Assembly: GCF_003097535.1 (NCBI RefSeq)
Contig: NZ_CP029187.1
Coordinates: forward strand, 1,488,001-1,552,000
Direction of reading: 5' to 3'
Length of the DNA: 64,000 nt
From: Flavobacterium pallidum
GTDB lineage: Bacteria > Bacteroidota > Bacteroidia > Flavobacteriales > Flavobacteriaceae
Within the stretch, counting starts at the first letter, position 1. Each line of letters begins with the position of its first letter. Positions 9,793-18,627 of the stretch are shown piece after piece. Position numbers and translations under genes: made by a program. Below the pieces are notes generated by a model that made no database searches, was not told the origin of the DNA, and saw only the letters and a program-made list of their open reading frames with translations.

Positions 9793-10770
9793 TTATTTAT
9801 ACATCACTTTCTTCACCGCCTTCACAACATCCTCCGAATTCGGAAGCCATTCTTTTAATAAGGTAGGAGAATAAGGAGCAGGCGCATCAGCAGTCGTAAT
9901 TCTTTGGATTGGTGCATCAAGATAATCAAACGCTCTTTCCTGTACGATATAAGTGATTTCAGAAGCGACGCTTGCAAACGGCCAGGCTTCTTCCAGAACA
10001 ACCAGTCTGTTTGTTTTCTTTACTGATTTCAAAATCGCATCGTGATCCATCGGACGTACAGTGCGTAAATCGATGATTTCACAAGAAATTCCTTCTTTCT
10101 GCAGGGCATCAGCAGCGATATGTGCTTCTTTTATAATTTTTCCGAATGACACAATCGTCACATCGGTTCCTTCTCGTTTAATATCGGCAACACCAAGCGG
10201 AATCGTATATTCTCCTTCGGGCACTTCGCCTTTGTCGCCATACATCTGCTCTGATTCCATGAAAATTACAGGATCATTATCGCGGATGGCTGATTTTAAT
10301 AATCCTTTCGCATCATAAACCGTTGACGGCACAACCACTTTTAATCCAGGGGTGTTCGCAAACCAGTTCTCAAAAGCCTGTGAGTGCGTCGCGCCCAATT
10401 GTCCTGCAGAGGCTGTCGGACCACGGAACACCATCGGCATCGGGAATTGTCCGGCAGACATCTGGCGCATTTTTGCTGCGTTGTTGATGATCTGGTCAAT
10501 ACCTACCAATGAAAAGTTAAACGTCATATATTCTACAATCGGGCGGCAGCCGTTCATCGCTGAACCTACTGCGATTCCTGCAAAACCAAGCTCGGCAATC
10601 GGTGTGTCGATCACGCGTTTCGGGCCGAATTCGTCAAGCATTCCTTTCGAAGCCTTGTACGCTCCGTTATATTCTGCCACCTCTTCACCCATTAGGTAAA
10701 CCGACTCATCGCGGCGCATTTCTTCGCTCATCGCTTCGGCAATCGCCTCTCTGAATTGTATCGTTTTCAT
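9793..10770 (-). CDS. pdhB: Pyruvate dehydrogenase E1 component, beta subunit
   Basis: The 325-residue E1-beta subunit forms, with E1-alpha, the thiamine-diphosphate enzyme that decarboxylates pyruvate in the PDH complex. It begins MKTIQFREAIAEAMSEEM and has the E1-beta segments GFAGIAVGSAMNGCRPIVEY, RGPTASAGQLGATHSQ and a transketolase C-terminal domain (ISCEIIDLRTVRPMD). Length is normal. No pdhA or E2 gene is adjacent, so the complex subunits are dispersed here. It has its own promoter and terminator. The pyruvate assignment over a branched-chain 2-oxoacid enzyme rests on overall resemblance. Confidence 0.9.
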   Translation of the reverse strand: MKTIQFREAIAEAMSEEMRRDESVYLMGEEVAEYNGAYKASKGMLDEFGPKRVIDTPIAELGFAGIAVGSAMNGCRPIVEYMTFNFSLVGIDQIINNAAKMRQMSAGQFPMPMVFRGPTASAGQLGATHSQAFENWFANTPGLKVVVPSTVYDAKGLLKSAIRDNDPVIFMESEQMYGDKGEVPEGEYTIPLGVADIKREGTDVTIVSFGKIIKEAHIAADALQKEGISCEIIDLRTVRPMDHDAILKSVKKTNRLVVLEEAWPFASVASEITYIVQERAFDYLDAPIQRITTADAPAPYSPTLLKEWLPNSEDVVKAVKKVMYK

Positions 10771-10805
10771 ATATATGAATTGTTTTCGTCTTGTTAAATG
10801 AAACG

Positions 10806-10834
10806 CAAAAATAAAAATTTTTTATCCGCTCAAA
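10806..10834 (-). promoter_or_regulatory. Promoter of pdhB
   Basis: On the minus strand: TTTG (10831-10834), 17 bases, TATTTTTG (10806-10813). Good consensus match, about 35 bases before the ATG. Confidence 0.65.
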
Positions 10835-10858
10835 GCATTATTTCAGGTTTAATTCTTT

Positions 10859-10940
10859 GGGAGCTATTCCCGCTTTCGGCTGTATCTTCCCGCCGCTAAA
10901 GAAGCGGCAGGAAGGATGCCGCCTTAATCGGGGCTAAAAA
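10859..10940 (+). repeat. Dispersed hairpin repeat, copy B
   Basis: Same element as the copy at 2321-2409 but inverted relative to it. It reads TTTCGGCTGTATCTT, a GC-rich hairpin (CTTCCCGCCGCT with AGCGGCAGGAAG, one mismatch), then GGATGCCGCCTTAATC. It lies in the 280-base gap between divergent pdhB and etfB. Nothing else recognisable was seen in that gap apart from the pdhB promoter. Confidence 0.75.
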
Positions 10941-11050
10941 GGTCCCGCGAAATCGATGTAATACAGTGATTTATTATGCACGCATAGTTTATTTTGTAAA
11001 AATAAATTAGTATTTTCGCGGCTCGAAATATCCAATAAATTTTTTATACG

Positions 11051-11797
11051 ATGAAAATATTAGTCTGCATCAGCCATGTGCCTGATACTACTTCAAAAAT
11101 CAATTTCACGAACGGCGATGCTGAATTCGACACGAACGGTGTACAGTTCGTCATCAACCCGAATGATGAATTCGGCCTGACGCGTGCCATCTGGTTCCAG
11201 GAACAACAGGGTGCGAACGTTACTGTGGTAAATGTTGGCGGTGCTGATACTGAGCCGACTTTAAGGAAAGCACTGGCCATCGGTGCGAATGAAGCAATCC
11301 GTGTGAATGCCAATCCGACTGATGGTTTCTTCGTGGCCACACAATTGGCTGAAGTGATAAAGAACGGCGGATACGATTTAGTGATTGCCGGCAAAGAATC
11401 TTTGGATTACAATGGCGGCATGGTTCCGGGAATGATTGCCGGATTATTAGGCTATAATTTCCTGAATTCCTGTATCGGGATTACGGTTGATGGAAACGCA
11501 GTAAAAGCTTCCCGCGAGATTGACGGCGGAAAAGAAACCGTTTCAACTTCTTTACCTTTAATTATAGGTGGACAAAAAGGTCTGGTGGAAGAAAAAGACC
11601 TGCGTATCCCAAACATGCGTGGTATCATGACAGCACGTACAAAAGCACTTACTATACTTGAGCCGGTAACTGCCTCAAGTGAAACCAAAGCGGTAAAATT
11701 TGAAAAGCCCGCTCCAAAATCAGCAGTGAAATTATACACGGTAGATCAATTGGACGAGTTGGTAAACGCGCTGCATAACGAGGCAAAGGTCATTTAA
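11051..11797 (+). CDS. etfB: Electron transfer flavoprotein, beta subunit
   Basis: EtfB binds AMP and, with EtfA, shuttles electrons from acyl-CoA dehydrogenases to the respiratory chain. The 248 residues begin MKILVCISHVPDTTSKINF and contain the AANSIEK-like region as GIMTARTKALTILEP, with GKESLDYNGGMVPGMIAGLL in the middle. Length is normal. etfA follows after 133 bases occupied by a dispersed repeat. The two genes are very probably co-transcribed. Confidence 0.95.
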   Translation: MKILVCISHVPDTTSKINFTNGDAEFDTNGVQFVINPNDEFGLTRAIWFQEQQGANVTVVNVGGADTEPTLRKALAIGANEAIRVNANPTDGFFVATQLAEVIKNGGYDLVIAGKESLDYNGGMVPGMIAGLLGYNFLNSCIGITVDGNAVKASREIDGGKETVSTSLPLIIGGQKGLVEEKDLRIPNMRGIMTARTKALTILEPVTASSETKAVKFEKPAPKSAVKLYTVDQLDELVNALHNEAKVI

Positions 11798-11805
11798 CGA
11801 GATAC

Positions 11806-11890
11806 TGCGTTAGGGATTGCAGCGGCATCCTTTTGCGGAGTTTACGAAGCAAAAGATAGAGCGGAAAGCCCGGGCCGAAGGCAACGCCCA
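11806..11890 (-). repeat. Dispersed hairpin repeat, copy C (inside the etfBA operon)
   Basis: Plus strand reads GGGATTGCAGCGGCATCC, hairpin CTTTTGC / GCAAAAG, then AGAGCGGAAAGCCCGGGCC. Same orientation as the copy at 2321. It fills most of the etfB-etfA gap, so it is likely to be transcribed within that mRNA. Confidence 0.75.
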
Positions 11891-11930
11891 ACATTTAAAA
11901 TTTAAAATATAACATTCAAAATAATTAAAG

Positions 11931-12899
11931 ATGTCAATATTAATATACGCGGAATCAGCCGAAGGGAAATTCAAGAAAGTAGCTTTTGAGCTCGCATCCT
12001 ACGCGAAAAAAGTAGCCGGAGATTTAGGAACAACCGTCACTGCGGTAACAGTTAACGCCGGAAATATATCGGAATTGTCGAAATACGGCGTGGATAAAGT
12101 CCTTAAAGTAAACAGCGATAAATTATCAGGTTTTAATGCTAAAGCTTATGCAGATGTAGTAAAACAGGCGGCAGAAAAAGAAAATGTAAAGCTTGTTTTG
12201 TTGTCATCAACTACAGACAGTTTGTATATGGCACCGCTTGTAGCTGTGGCTTTGAAAGCCGGTTATGCATCAAATGTTGTAGGATTGCCGGTAAGTACTT
12301 CGCCATTCCAGGTAAAAAGAAACGCGTTTTCTAATAAGGCGTTCAATATCACGGAAATTGCAACAGAAGTGAAGGTTTTAGGTCTTGCGAAAAACTCATA
12401 TGGCGTTTATGAAAATGCTTCTTCATTGACGGAAGAGGATTTCAATCCATCGTTGAATGATGCAGATTTCAGCGTAAAAGTAGAATCAACTGAAAAAACA
12501 ACCGGAAAAGTAACGATTGCCGATGCCGATATTGTGGTATCCGGCGGACGCGGACTGAAAGGCCCTGAAAACTGGGGCATGCTGGAAGAAATGGCATCCG
12601 TTTTAGGCGCTGCAACCGCTTGTTCTAAACCGGTTTCGGATTTAGGCTGGAGGCCACACAGTGAGCACGTAGGGCAGACCGGAAAACCGGTAGCAACGAA
12701 TTTATATATTGCGGTTGGAATTTCAGGAGCTATCCAGCATATTGCGGGAATCAACTCTTCAAAAGTAAAGCTGGTTATTAACAGTGATGCGGATGCGCCT
12801 TTCTTCAAGGTCGCGGATTACGGAGTGGTTGGCGATGCGTTTGAAATCGTACCAAAACTGACTGAGAAACTGAAGGCTTTTAAAGCGCAGAATTCATAA
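11931..12899 (+). CDS. etfA: Electron transfer flavoprotein, alpha subunit
   Basis: EtfA (322 residues) carries the redox-active FAD. The C-terminal FAD domain is clear: VSGGRGLKGPENWGMLEE (about 203-220), then HVGQTGKPVATNLYIAVGIS and GAIQHIAGINSSKVKLVIN. The N-terminal half is the ETF Rossmann-like domain shared with EtfB. It is the downstream partner of etfB and is followed by a terminator. Confidence 0.95.
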   Translation: MSILIYAESAEGKFKKVAFELASYAKKVAGDLGTTVTAVTVNAGNISELSKYGVDKVLKVNSDKLSGFNAKAYADVVKQAAEKENVKLVLLSSTTDSLYMAPLVAVALKAGYASNVVGLPVSTSPFQVKRNAFSNKAFNITEIATEVKVLGLAKNSYGVYENASSLTEEDFNPSLNDADFSVKVESTEKTTGKVTIADADIVVSGGRGLKGPENWGMLEEMASVLGAATACSKPVSDLGWRPHSEHVGQTGKPVATNLYIAVGISGAIQHIAGINSSKVKLVINSDADAPFFKVADYGVVGDAFEIVPKLTEKLKAFKAQNS

Positions 12900-12920
12900 A
12901 ATTTTGTAGCATACAGATAT

Positions 12921-12957
12921 AAAGGCTGTCTGGATAAACATTCAGGCAGCTTTTTTA
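12921..12957 (+). terminator. Intrinsic terminator after etfA
   Basis: Stem GCTGTCTG / CAGGCAGC (one G-T pair), loop of about 10 bases, then six T residues. Confidence 0.7.
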
Positions 12958-12998
12958 TTTTTAGTCAAAATTGTTTTCGGATTATATTATATAGATTG

Positions 12999-13006
12999 TA
13001 TTTTTG
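12999..13006 (+). promoter_or_regulatory. Putative -7 element just before the BFN-family gene
   Basis: TATTTTTG fits TAnnTTTG and ends only five bases before the ATG at 13012. If it is used, the mRNA would start at or next to the start codon. No good TTG element was seen at normal spacing. Confidence 0.4.
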
Positions 13007-13011
13007 CAGTT

Positions 13012-13635
13012 ATGAGCTTAGTAAAATTAACCATAAAGGGCATCTCATACAGCCAGACACAAAATGGGGCTTATGCGCTGATCCTTAATGAAGTGGACGG
13101 CGACAGGAAATTGCCGATTGTTATAGGTGCTTTTGAGGCACAATCCATTGCCATTGCGCTGGAGAAGGAGATAAAACCACCGCGTCCGCTGACACATGAT
13201 TTGTTCCGCAATTTTGCTGACCGCTTTGATATCGTGGTAAAACAGGTGATTATCCACAAATTGGTGGATGGTGTTTTTTATTCGAGCATCATCTGCGAAA
13301 GGGATAAGATTGAGGAAATCATCGATGCGCGTACCTCTGATGCGATTGCGCTCGCTTTGCGATTCAATGCACCGATATTTACTTATAAAAACATATTGGA
13401 CAAAGCCGGAATTTACCTGAAAGTGAATCCGCTCGAAAGTGAAAAAACTTCCCATGATATGGACGATGTATTGACCACGCCAGAAACTTTCGGCCTTGAA
13501 GAAACCAATCAATCTGGGCAATATACAAAGCATAGTCTTTCCGAATTGCACGAAATGCTTGAAGGAGCAGTTCGTGAGGAGGATTATGAGAAGGCAGCGA
13601 AGATCCGGGATGAGATTTCGAAGAGGGAGAGTTAG
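13012..13635 (+). CDS. Bifunctional nuclease (BFN/DUF151) family protein with UVR motif
   Basis: This 207-residue protein joins two recognisable parts. Residues 1-135 match the bifunctional nuclease domain (DUF151): GISYSQTQNGAYALILNE, LPIVIGAFEAQSIAIALE, ARTSDAIALALRFNAPIF. Residues about 170-205 form a UVR motif (LHEMLEGAVREEDYEKAAKIRDEI), the helical hairpin by which UvrB and UvrC interact. The BFN founding member is a plant nuclease, and the bacterial role is not settled. The fusion suggests a nucleic-acid or UvrC-like partner, but that is inference. Confidence 0.85.
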   Translation: MSLVKLTIKGISYSQTQNGAYALILNEVDGDRKLPIVIGAFEAQSIAIALEKEIKPPRPLTHDLFRNFADRFDIVVKQVIIHKLVDGVFYSSIICERDKIEEIIDARTSDAIALALRFNAPIFTYKNILDKAGIYLKVNPLESEKTSHDMDDVLTTPETFGLEETNQSGQYTKHSLSELHEMLEGAVREEDYEKAAKIRDEISKRES

Positions 13636-13670
13636 TCGCAGTTGGCAGTCACAGTAAGCAGTAAAAACAG
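13636..13670. repeat. CAGTCACAGTAAGCAGT-type dispersed sequence
   Basis: The short gap before thyA contains GGCAGTCACAGTAAGCAGT. Very similar text occurs at 60061-60115, upstream of rsgA. It looks like a short intergenic repeat with no coding capacity. Confidence 0.45.
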
Positions 13671-13676
13671 AACAAG

Positions 13677-14501
13677 ATGAAGCAGTATTTAGACCTGGTA
13701 AAACATGTGATGAAGGACGGTGTCCAAAAAGGCGACCGTACCGGAACGGGAACGAAAAGCGTTTTCGGATACCAGATGCGTTTCGACCTGAGTGAAGGTT
13801 TTCCAATGGTGACGACAAAAAAACTCCACTTGAAATCCATCATATATGAACTGCTATGGTTTTTGAAAGGAGAAACCAATATTGGTTACTTAAACGAAAA
13901 CGGCGTAAAGATCTGGGATGAATGGGCTGATGAAAAAGGTAACCTTGGTCCTGTGTATGGTCATCAGTGGCGAAACTGGAACAGTGAGGAAATCGACCAG
14001 ATTTCTGAATTGATCGACACGCTGAAAACCAACCCAAACAGCCGCCGTATGCTGATTTCTGCGTGGAATCCTTCAGTATTGCCTGATACTTCAAAATCTT
14101 TTGCTGAAAACGTGGCGAATGGAAAAGTAGCTTTACCGCCATGCCATGCGTTTTTCCAGTTTTATGTAGCTGAAGGGAAGTTGTCGTGTCAATTGTACCA
14201 AAGGAGTGCTGATATCTTTTTAGGTGTTCCTTTTAATATTGCTTCCTATGCCTTGCTAACCATGATGATTGCACAGGTTTGTGATTTGAAGCCGGGTGAT
14301 TTCATTCATACTTTCGGTGATGCACATATTTATAACAATCATATAGAACAGCTTGAACTGCAATTAAGTCGTGATCCAAGACCCTTGCCAACAATGAAGC
14401 TGAATCCTGGAGTGAAAAACATCTTAGATTTTACGTTCGACGATTTTACGCTTGAAAATTACGATCCGCATCCACATATTAAAGGTGCCGTAGCCATATA
14501 A
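13677..14501 (+). CDS. thyA: Thymidylate synthase
   Basis: ThyA converts dUMP to dTMP using methylene-THF and yields dihydrofolate. The 274 residues are close to the usual length. The catalytic Cys is residue 156 in [13 protein letters not shown], followed by the dUMP-binding [20 protein letters not shown]. The end is [13 protein letters not shown], close to the family C-terminus. folA, which recycles the dihydrofolate product, lies about 2.9 kb downstream, separated by the glycosyltransferase and a pseudogene. Confidence 0.97.
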   Translation: MKQYLDLVKHVMKDGVQKGDRTGTGTKSVFGYQMRFDLSEGFPMVTTKKLHLKSIIYELLWFLKGETNIGYLNENGVKIWDEWADEKGNLGPVYGHQWRNWNSEEIDQISELIDTLKTNPNSRRMLISAWNPSVLPDTSKSFAENVANGKVALPPCHAFFQFYVAEGKLSCQLYQRSADIFLGVPFNIASYALLTMMIAQVCDLKPGDFIHTFGDAHIYNNHIEQLELQLSRDPRPLPTMKLNPGVKNILDFTFDDFTLENYDPHPHIKGAVAI

Positions 14502-14552
14502 TAATAACTACGATAAAGCGCTGCATTTACGGTCGCAACAGTAAAATACAAT

Positions 14553-15278
14553 ATGATTGTAACTAAATTATCCATCATTATCCCGGCATATAACGAAGAG
14601 GCGACAATCCATTTGATATTAGACAAGATCAAAGCCGTAAATCTGACTTCCGGAATTGAGAAAGAAGTCATCATCGTAAATGACTGCTCAAGCGATAATA
14701 CTGAAAATGCAATACTGCGATATATCTCACAGAATGCGGCGTTAGGAATTAAATACCTGAAACACGAACACAATAAAGGAAAAGGGGCGGCGCTCCATAC
14801 CGGAATCAACAATGCAACGGGTGAATTTCTAATAATCCAGGATGCCGATCTAGAGTACGATCCTCAGGAATATAAAGATTTATTAGGGCCTGTTTTGAAT
14901 GGGTATGCTGATGTGGTTTACGGTTCGCGATTTATTGGCGGCAGACCCCATAGGATATTGTTTTTTTGGCATACAATCGGAAATAAGTTCCTTACCCATA
15001 TGTTAAACCTGTTTACCAACCTGAACCTGACAGACATGGAAACCTGTTATAAACTCTTCAATACAAAATTAATACAATCCATTCATTTAACGGAAAAGCG
15101 TTTTGGCTTTGAACCTGAAGTCACTGCGAAGATTTCCCGTGTTGAGAATATCAGGATTTATGAAGTCGGTATTTCATACTATGGGAGGACTTATCAGGAA
15201 GGGAAGAAAATAGGCTGGAAAGATGGATTCAGGGCGCTTTGGTGCATATTGAAATTTGGACTTTTCAAAGCAGCATAA
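14553..15278 (+). CDS. Glycosyltransferase family 2 (polyprenyl-phosphate type)
   Basis: This 241-residue GT-A enzyme resembles dolichyl/polyprenyl-phosphate sugar transferases. It has LSIIIPAYNEEATIHLILDK (about 5-24), VNDCSSDNTE with the nucleotide-binding Asp, and the metal-binding DADLEYDP (about 97-104). RFIGGRPHR follows. No membrane anchor is seen at the C-terminus. The next gene, starting 2 bases after its stop, is a broken multi-pass membrane protein. The pair may once have made a lipid-linked sugar and its transferase, but that is inference. Confidence 0.88.
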   Translation: MIVTKLSIIIPAYNEEATIHLILDKIKAVNLTSGIEKEVIIVNDCSSDNTENAILRYISQNAALGIKYLKHEHNKGKGAALHTGINNATGEFLIIQDADLEYDPQEYKDLLGPVLNGYADVVYGSRFIGGRPHRILFFWHTIGNKFLTHMLNLFTNLNLTDMETCYKLFNTKLIQSIHLTEKRFGFEPEVTAKISRVENIRIYEVGISYYGRTYQEGKKIGWKDGFRALWCILKFGLFKAA

Positions 15279-15280
15279 CA

Positions 15281-16446
15281 ATGACGGCAATCCTGGTATC
15301 AGCGTTATTATCATTAGTTCTTTTCGTATCCCTTGGTATTCTTTTTTCCAGACTCATTAAAATCCGTTTCAGCCTCATTGAAACTTTATTGGTTGGATTT
15401 GTAGTTTGCAATACTCTTGCCACAAGTCTCTCTTTTTTCTTCCAAATCAACAGTTTTGTTTTAATGTCGTTACTTGGCCTTTGCCTGTTTTTTATACGAA
15501 CTGTGAGTAAGGACACTAAAGGATATATCGATAGCCAAAAACAAGAAGGCTGTTTTTTACGCACTTCCTTTTATCGCAACCGCGTTTATTATTGCGCTAA
15601 ATGCTCCCGAAAGTTATGACACCGGCCTATACCACTTACAGGCTGTGAAGTGGATAGAAGCACATCCGGTAGTCCCGGGCTTGGCAAACCTGCACTGCAG
15701 ATTTGGATTTAATCCTAATGCTTTCAACTTTTTTTCTCACTGACTTCCCTTCATGATGTATTCGGGCAAGAGGTAAATTCATTGAGTTTTCTTTTGTTTT
15801 CTTTGTTTACAGTTTACTTTATACATAAAATATATGCTATTTATAAACAGGAAGGAGTTTCAAATTTGTTCGTTTTCTTTTTATTGATGTTCTTAATACT
15901 CTTAAGTCTGAATGATCTGTCCTCACCGTCGCCGGATTTTTTAGTGATAACATTTTTGCTTTTCATTTTTTCAAGGATCGTTGACCTTTCCTCACAGAAA
16001 GAAGAAGCAAATTTCGGCAATTATATTCCAATTGTAATTTTGAGTGTTTATTTGATAACTGCTAAAATGGCATCAATACCTGTTTTATTGTTATCTGTTT
16101 TTGTCTGCATAAAGTTTATAAAGGATTTTAAGAGAACAGTTTGGTTGCTGCCCTTCCTGATTTTGATAGTTATACCTTGGCTAGTGCGGAACATTATCCT
16201 TACAGGATTGTTGATTTATCCTTTCCCTTTACTGGACTTATTTGGCTTTGACTGGAAAATGCCATTAGAAAATGTAAATTTATAACTTTCAAAGCCGGCA
16301 ACGAAGATATATACATTCCTGCTCACGGCGACAGGTGTTATGATCATAATTTATCCTGTGCACCTTACCGTGATACAACGCTGGTGTTGAGGAATGAAAA
16401 GATTGCTTCTGGTTTCAGATGTAAACGACCTGGAAGGGAACAATAA
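15281..16446 (+). pseudogene. Decayed multi-pass membrane protein gene (LIC_10190-like)
   Basis: Conserved-looking segments occur in three frames. Residues from 15281 (MTAILVSALLSLVLFVSLGI) are open until about 15530. The text then continues in the next frame as FIIALNAPESYDTGLYHLQA and VVPGLANLHCRFGFNPNAF until a T7 tract at 15729-15735. It returns to the first frame (SLHDVFGQEVNSLSFLLFSL) and stops at 16285. A tail (GNEDIYIPAHGDRCYDHNL) follows in the third frame and ends at 16446. Two compensating frameshifts and a probable internal deletion therefore inactivate it. The segments recall a family of large flavobacterial membrane proteins; I name that family from memory. Confidence 0.75.
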
Positions 16447-16476
16447 AAAAATCCGCTCTAAGGCGGATTTTGATTT
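16445..16476 (-). terminator. Intrinsic terminator of the CBM48-like gene
   Basis: Stem AATCCGC / GCGGATT with a short loop and A/T tracts on both sides. It serves the minus-strand gene ending at 16492 and could also stop readthrough from the pseudogene. Confidence 0.75.
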
Positions 16477-16491
16477 TTTAAGCTAAATGAA

Positions 16492-16788
16492 TTACAAAGC
16501 CAATACGCTGTTTTCAGCATTGGCGAAGTCATTCCACTGATAAGAATCAGCTTCAGTCTCGTTGATGAAAGTTCCATCAACCAAATACCTGAACTCGTAA
16601 GAAGCATCCTTCCCTAAATCGAAAGTACCTTTGAAAGTGCCGTTTTTCAGTTTGCTCAATTCGCCTTCAGCAGGATTCCAATTGTTGAAGTCACCAATTA
16701 CTGCAGCAGTATTTGCCTCTTTAGCTTCCAGTGAAAAAGTAACTTTTACGACCGGTTTTGTTTTTATAACTTGTTTCTTAATTGCCAT
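16492..16788 (-). CDS. Small CBM48 / isoamylase early-set domain protein
   Basis: A 98-residue stand-alone beta-sandwich resembling the glycogen-binding module of branching enzymes and AMPK. The typical core is VIGDFNNWNPAEGELSKL followed by FKGTFDLGKDASYEFRYLVDG. It has no signal peptide, so it would be cytoplasmic. It lacks a catalytic domain. A role in binding glycogen or another glucan is possible, but the partner is unknown. It lies opposite to its neighbours, between the pseudogene and the 2TM gene. Confidence 0.8.
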   Translation of the reverse strand: MAIKKQVIKTKPVVKVTFSLEAKEANTAAVIGDFNNWNPAEGELSKLKNGTFKGTFDLGKDASYEFRYLVDGTFINETEADSYQWNDFANAENSVLAL

Positions 16789-16977
16789 AACTTATTCTGT
16801 TTTAGAATTATAGCGCAAAGAAAATGAATTCATGTCAAAACGCAATAACACTGGTGCAGATTTGCCGCATTGGCAAAAACTATGTTATAAATAAAGTGTA
16901 TTCTTAGTTTTTAGCGGTTTAAATTTAACATGTTAAAAACGAAAACCTTTGCACGGTAAATTATTGTCAGCGGCCAA

Positions 16978-17008
16978 TTGTTAATTTTCAAAATTAATTT
17001 TACCTTTA
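16978..17008 (+). promoter_or_regulatory. Promoter of the 2TM-folA operon
   Basis: TTG (16978-16980), 20 bases, TACCTTTA (17001-17008), one mismatch from TAnnTTTG. It supports translation of the 2TM gene from 17029. Confidence 0.5.
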
Positions 17009-17028
17009 AAAGCCAAAAATCGCCAAAA

Positions 17029-17358
17029 ATGGAAAGAGACACGCACGAACAATATGAATATGCGCGAAGCAGGTTACGCCAGAAGAAATACCTGTTCTAT
17101 CATTTTGTACTGTTTTTAATCGGAAGTTTGTTTATGTTTGTGGCCAATGAACTACTGAAGTTCGGTGAGCCTGAAGAGTGGGATATCTGGGCATCAACCA
17201 TTTGGTTTTTCATCATTATCCTTCATTTTATAAAAGTATATATCATGGACCGGTTCATGAATAAGGAGTGGGAACGCGCACAAATTGACAGGCTCATGGC
17301 AAAACAGCAAAACCGTATACGACAGCTTGAATCCAAAATCGATACTGAGAAAAACTAA
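17029..17358 (+). CDS. 2TM domain-containing protein
   Basis: A 109-residue inner-membrane protein: an N-terminal charged stretch (MERDTHEQYEYARSRLRQKK), two hydrophobic helices (about 21-42 and 54-72) joined by a short loop with a conserved-looking WDIW, then a basic, coiled-coil-like tail. This is the layout of the Bacteroidetes 2TM family (often the histidine-kinase-associated 2TM domain standing alone). Its function is unknown. The start at 17029 is favoured over an in-frame ATG at 16978, which falls in the promoter. folA follows after 6 bases. Confidence 0.8.
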   Translation: MERDTHEQYEYARSRLRQKKYLFYHFVLFLIGSLFMFVANELLKFGEPEEWDIWASTIWFFIIILHFIKVYIMDRFMNKEWERAQIDRLMAKQQNRIRQLESKIDTEKN

Positions 17359-17364
17359 GTTCAC

Positions 17365-17847
17365 ATGATTATAATGATTGCCGCTGCCGCAGAAAACAAT
17401 GCGCTGGGAAAAGACAACAACTTATTGTGGCACCTGCCTGACGATTTTAAAAGATTCAAGCAACTTACCTCGGGACATCATATCATCATGGGAAGGAAGA
17501 CTTTCGAAAGTTTTCCGAAGCCACTTCCAAACCGTACCCATATTGTTATCACAAAACAAAAAGACTATCATCCTGAAGGCTGCATCGTCGTTGGAAGTAT
17601 GGAAGAAGCGCTTTCCAAAGTTCCGCCAAATGAGGATACTTATATAATTGGAGGAGGACAGATTTATGAATTGGGGATGGCTTTCGCCGATAAACTGGAT
17701 ATTACAAAAGTCCATGCGCGTTTTGAAGCCGATACGTTTTTCCCTGAAATCAATCTGCATCTGTGGAAAATGACTGAAAATGAATTCCATCCGAAAGACG
17801 AACGGCACCAATATGATTTCAGTTTTCAGACTTTCGTCAGAAAATAA
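17365..17847 (+). CDS. folA: Dihydrofolate reductase
   Basis: FolA reduces dihydrofolate to THF with NADPH. The 160 residues have the standard length. Visible motifs are [20 protein letters not shown] (Met20-loop region and the active-site Asp), [15 protein letters not shown] (NADPH pyrophosphate site) and IIGGGQIYE (second NADPH glycine motif). A second ATG lies three codons in (MIIM), so the true start could be either. It is in line with the 2TM gene and menG. Confidence 0.96.
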   Translation: MIIMIAAAAENNALGKDNNLLWHLPDDFKRFKQLTSGHHIIMGRKTFESFPKPLPNRTHIVITKQKDYHPEGCIVVGSMEEALSKVPPNEDTYIIGGGQIYELGMAFADKLDITKVHARFEADTFFPEINLHLWKMTENEFHPKDERHQYDFSFQTFVRK

Positions 17848-17872
17848 AAACCGGTTTTCCCGAAATCTCGTT

Positions 17873-17880
17873 TATCTTTG
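17873..17880 (+). promoter_or_regulatory. Putative -7 element of menG
   Basis: TATCTTTG is a full TAnnTTTG match 14 bases before the GTG start at 17895. The upstream TTG element is not evident. Confidence 0.45.
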
Positions 17881-17894
17881 CAAAAATTTTATCT

Positions 17895-18626
17895 GTGCCG
17901 GAAAATATCACTCCTTACAAAGATTCGCAGCTGGGCAAGAAAGCCCAGGTCACCCAGATGTTTGACAATATCTCCGGCAACTACGACGGACTGAACCGCG
18001 TCATCTCGTTCGGGATAGATATCAAATGGCGTAAAAAGGTGTTGAAGATGGTGGCTGCCACAAATCCGGAGAAAATACTTGATATTGCAACAGGTACCGG
18101 GGATTTAGCGATACTAATGTCACAGACTGGTGCCAAAAAGATTGTTGGACTGGATATTTCTGCAGGCATGCTGGAAGTCGGGAAAAAGAAAATCAGCGAC
18201 AAAAAACTCTCGGACAGGATTGAAATGGTCATCGGTGATTCAGAAAACATGGATTTTGCAGACAATACATTTGATGCCATTACAGTCGCTTTCGGTGTCA
18301 GGAATTTTGAAAACCTTGAAAAAGGCCTTGCTGAAATCCTTCGGGTATTGAAGCCCGGCGGGATTTTCGTCATTTTAGAAACCTCTCAGCCGCAAAAATC
18401 ACCGTATAAACAATTTTACCGATTTTACTCTAAAAATATATTGCCGCTCATCGGCAGGATGTTCTCAAAGGACAATTCGGCGTATAAATATTTATCTGAT
18501 TCCGCTTCCGTTTTTCCTTATGGCGCCGCGCTGAACAATATTTTAACGAAAACCGGGTTTATAGAAGTTCAGTCGCTTCCGCAGACTTTTGGCGTGGCAA
18601 CGATTTATTCAGCATCGAAAAGTTAA
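17895..18626 (+). CDS. menG: Demethylmenaquinone methyltransferase (UbiE/MenG)
   Basis: This SAM-dependent C-methyltransferase performs the last step of menaquinone synthesis. The 243 residues begin at a GTG codon ([19 protein letters not shown]), chosen because the family N-terminus starts there and no ATG fits. SAM motif I is [13 protein letters not shown], with [12 protein letters not shown] and the UbiE signature region [20 protein letters not shown]. porT begins 2 bases after the stop, a menG-porT pairing that I recall from other flavobacteria. Confidence 0.95.
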   Translation: MPENITPYKDSQLGKKAQVTQMFDNISGNYDGLNRVISFGIDIKWRKKVLKMVAATNPEKILDIATGTGDLAILMSQTGAKKIVGLDISAGMLEVGKKKISDKKLSDRIEMVIGDSENMDFADNTFDAITVAFGVRNFENLEKGLAEILRVLKPGGIFVILETSQPQKSPYKQFYRFYSKNILPLIGRMFSKDNSAYKYLSDSASVFPYGAALNNILTKTGFIEVQSLPQTFGVATIYSASKS

Positions 18627-18627
18627 T

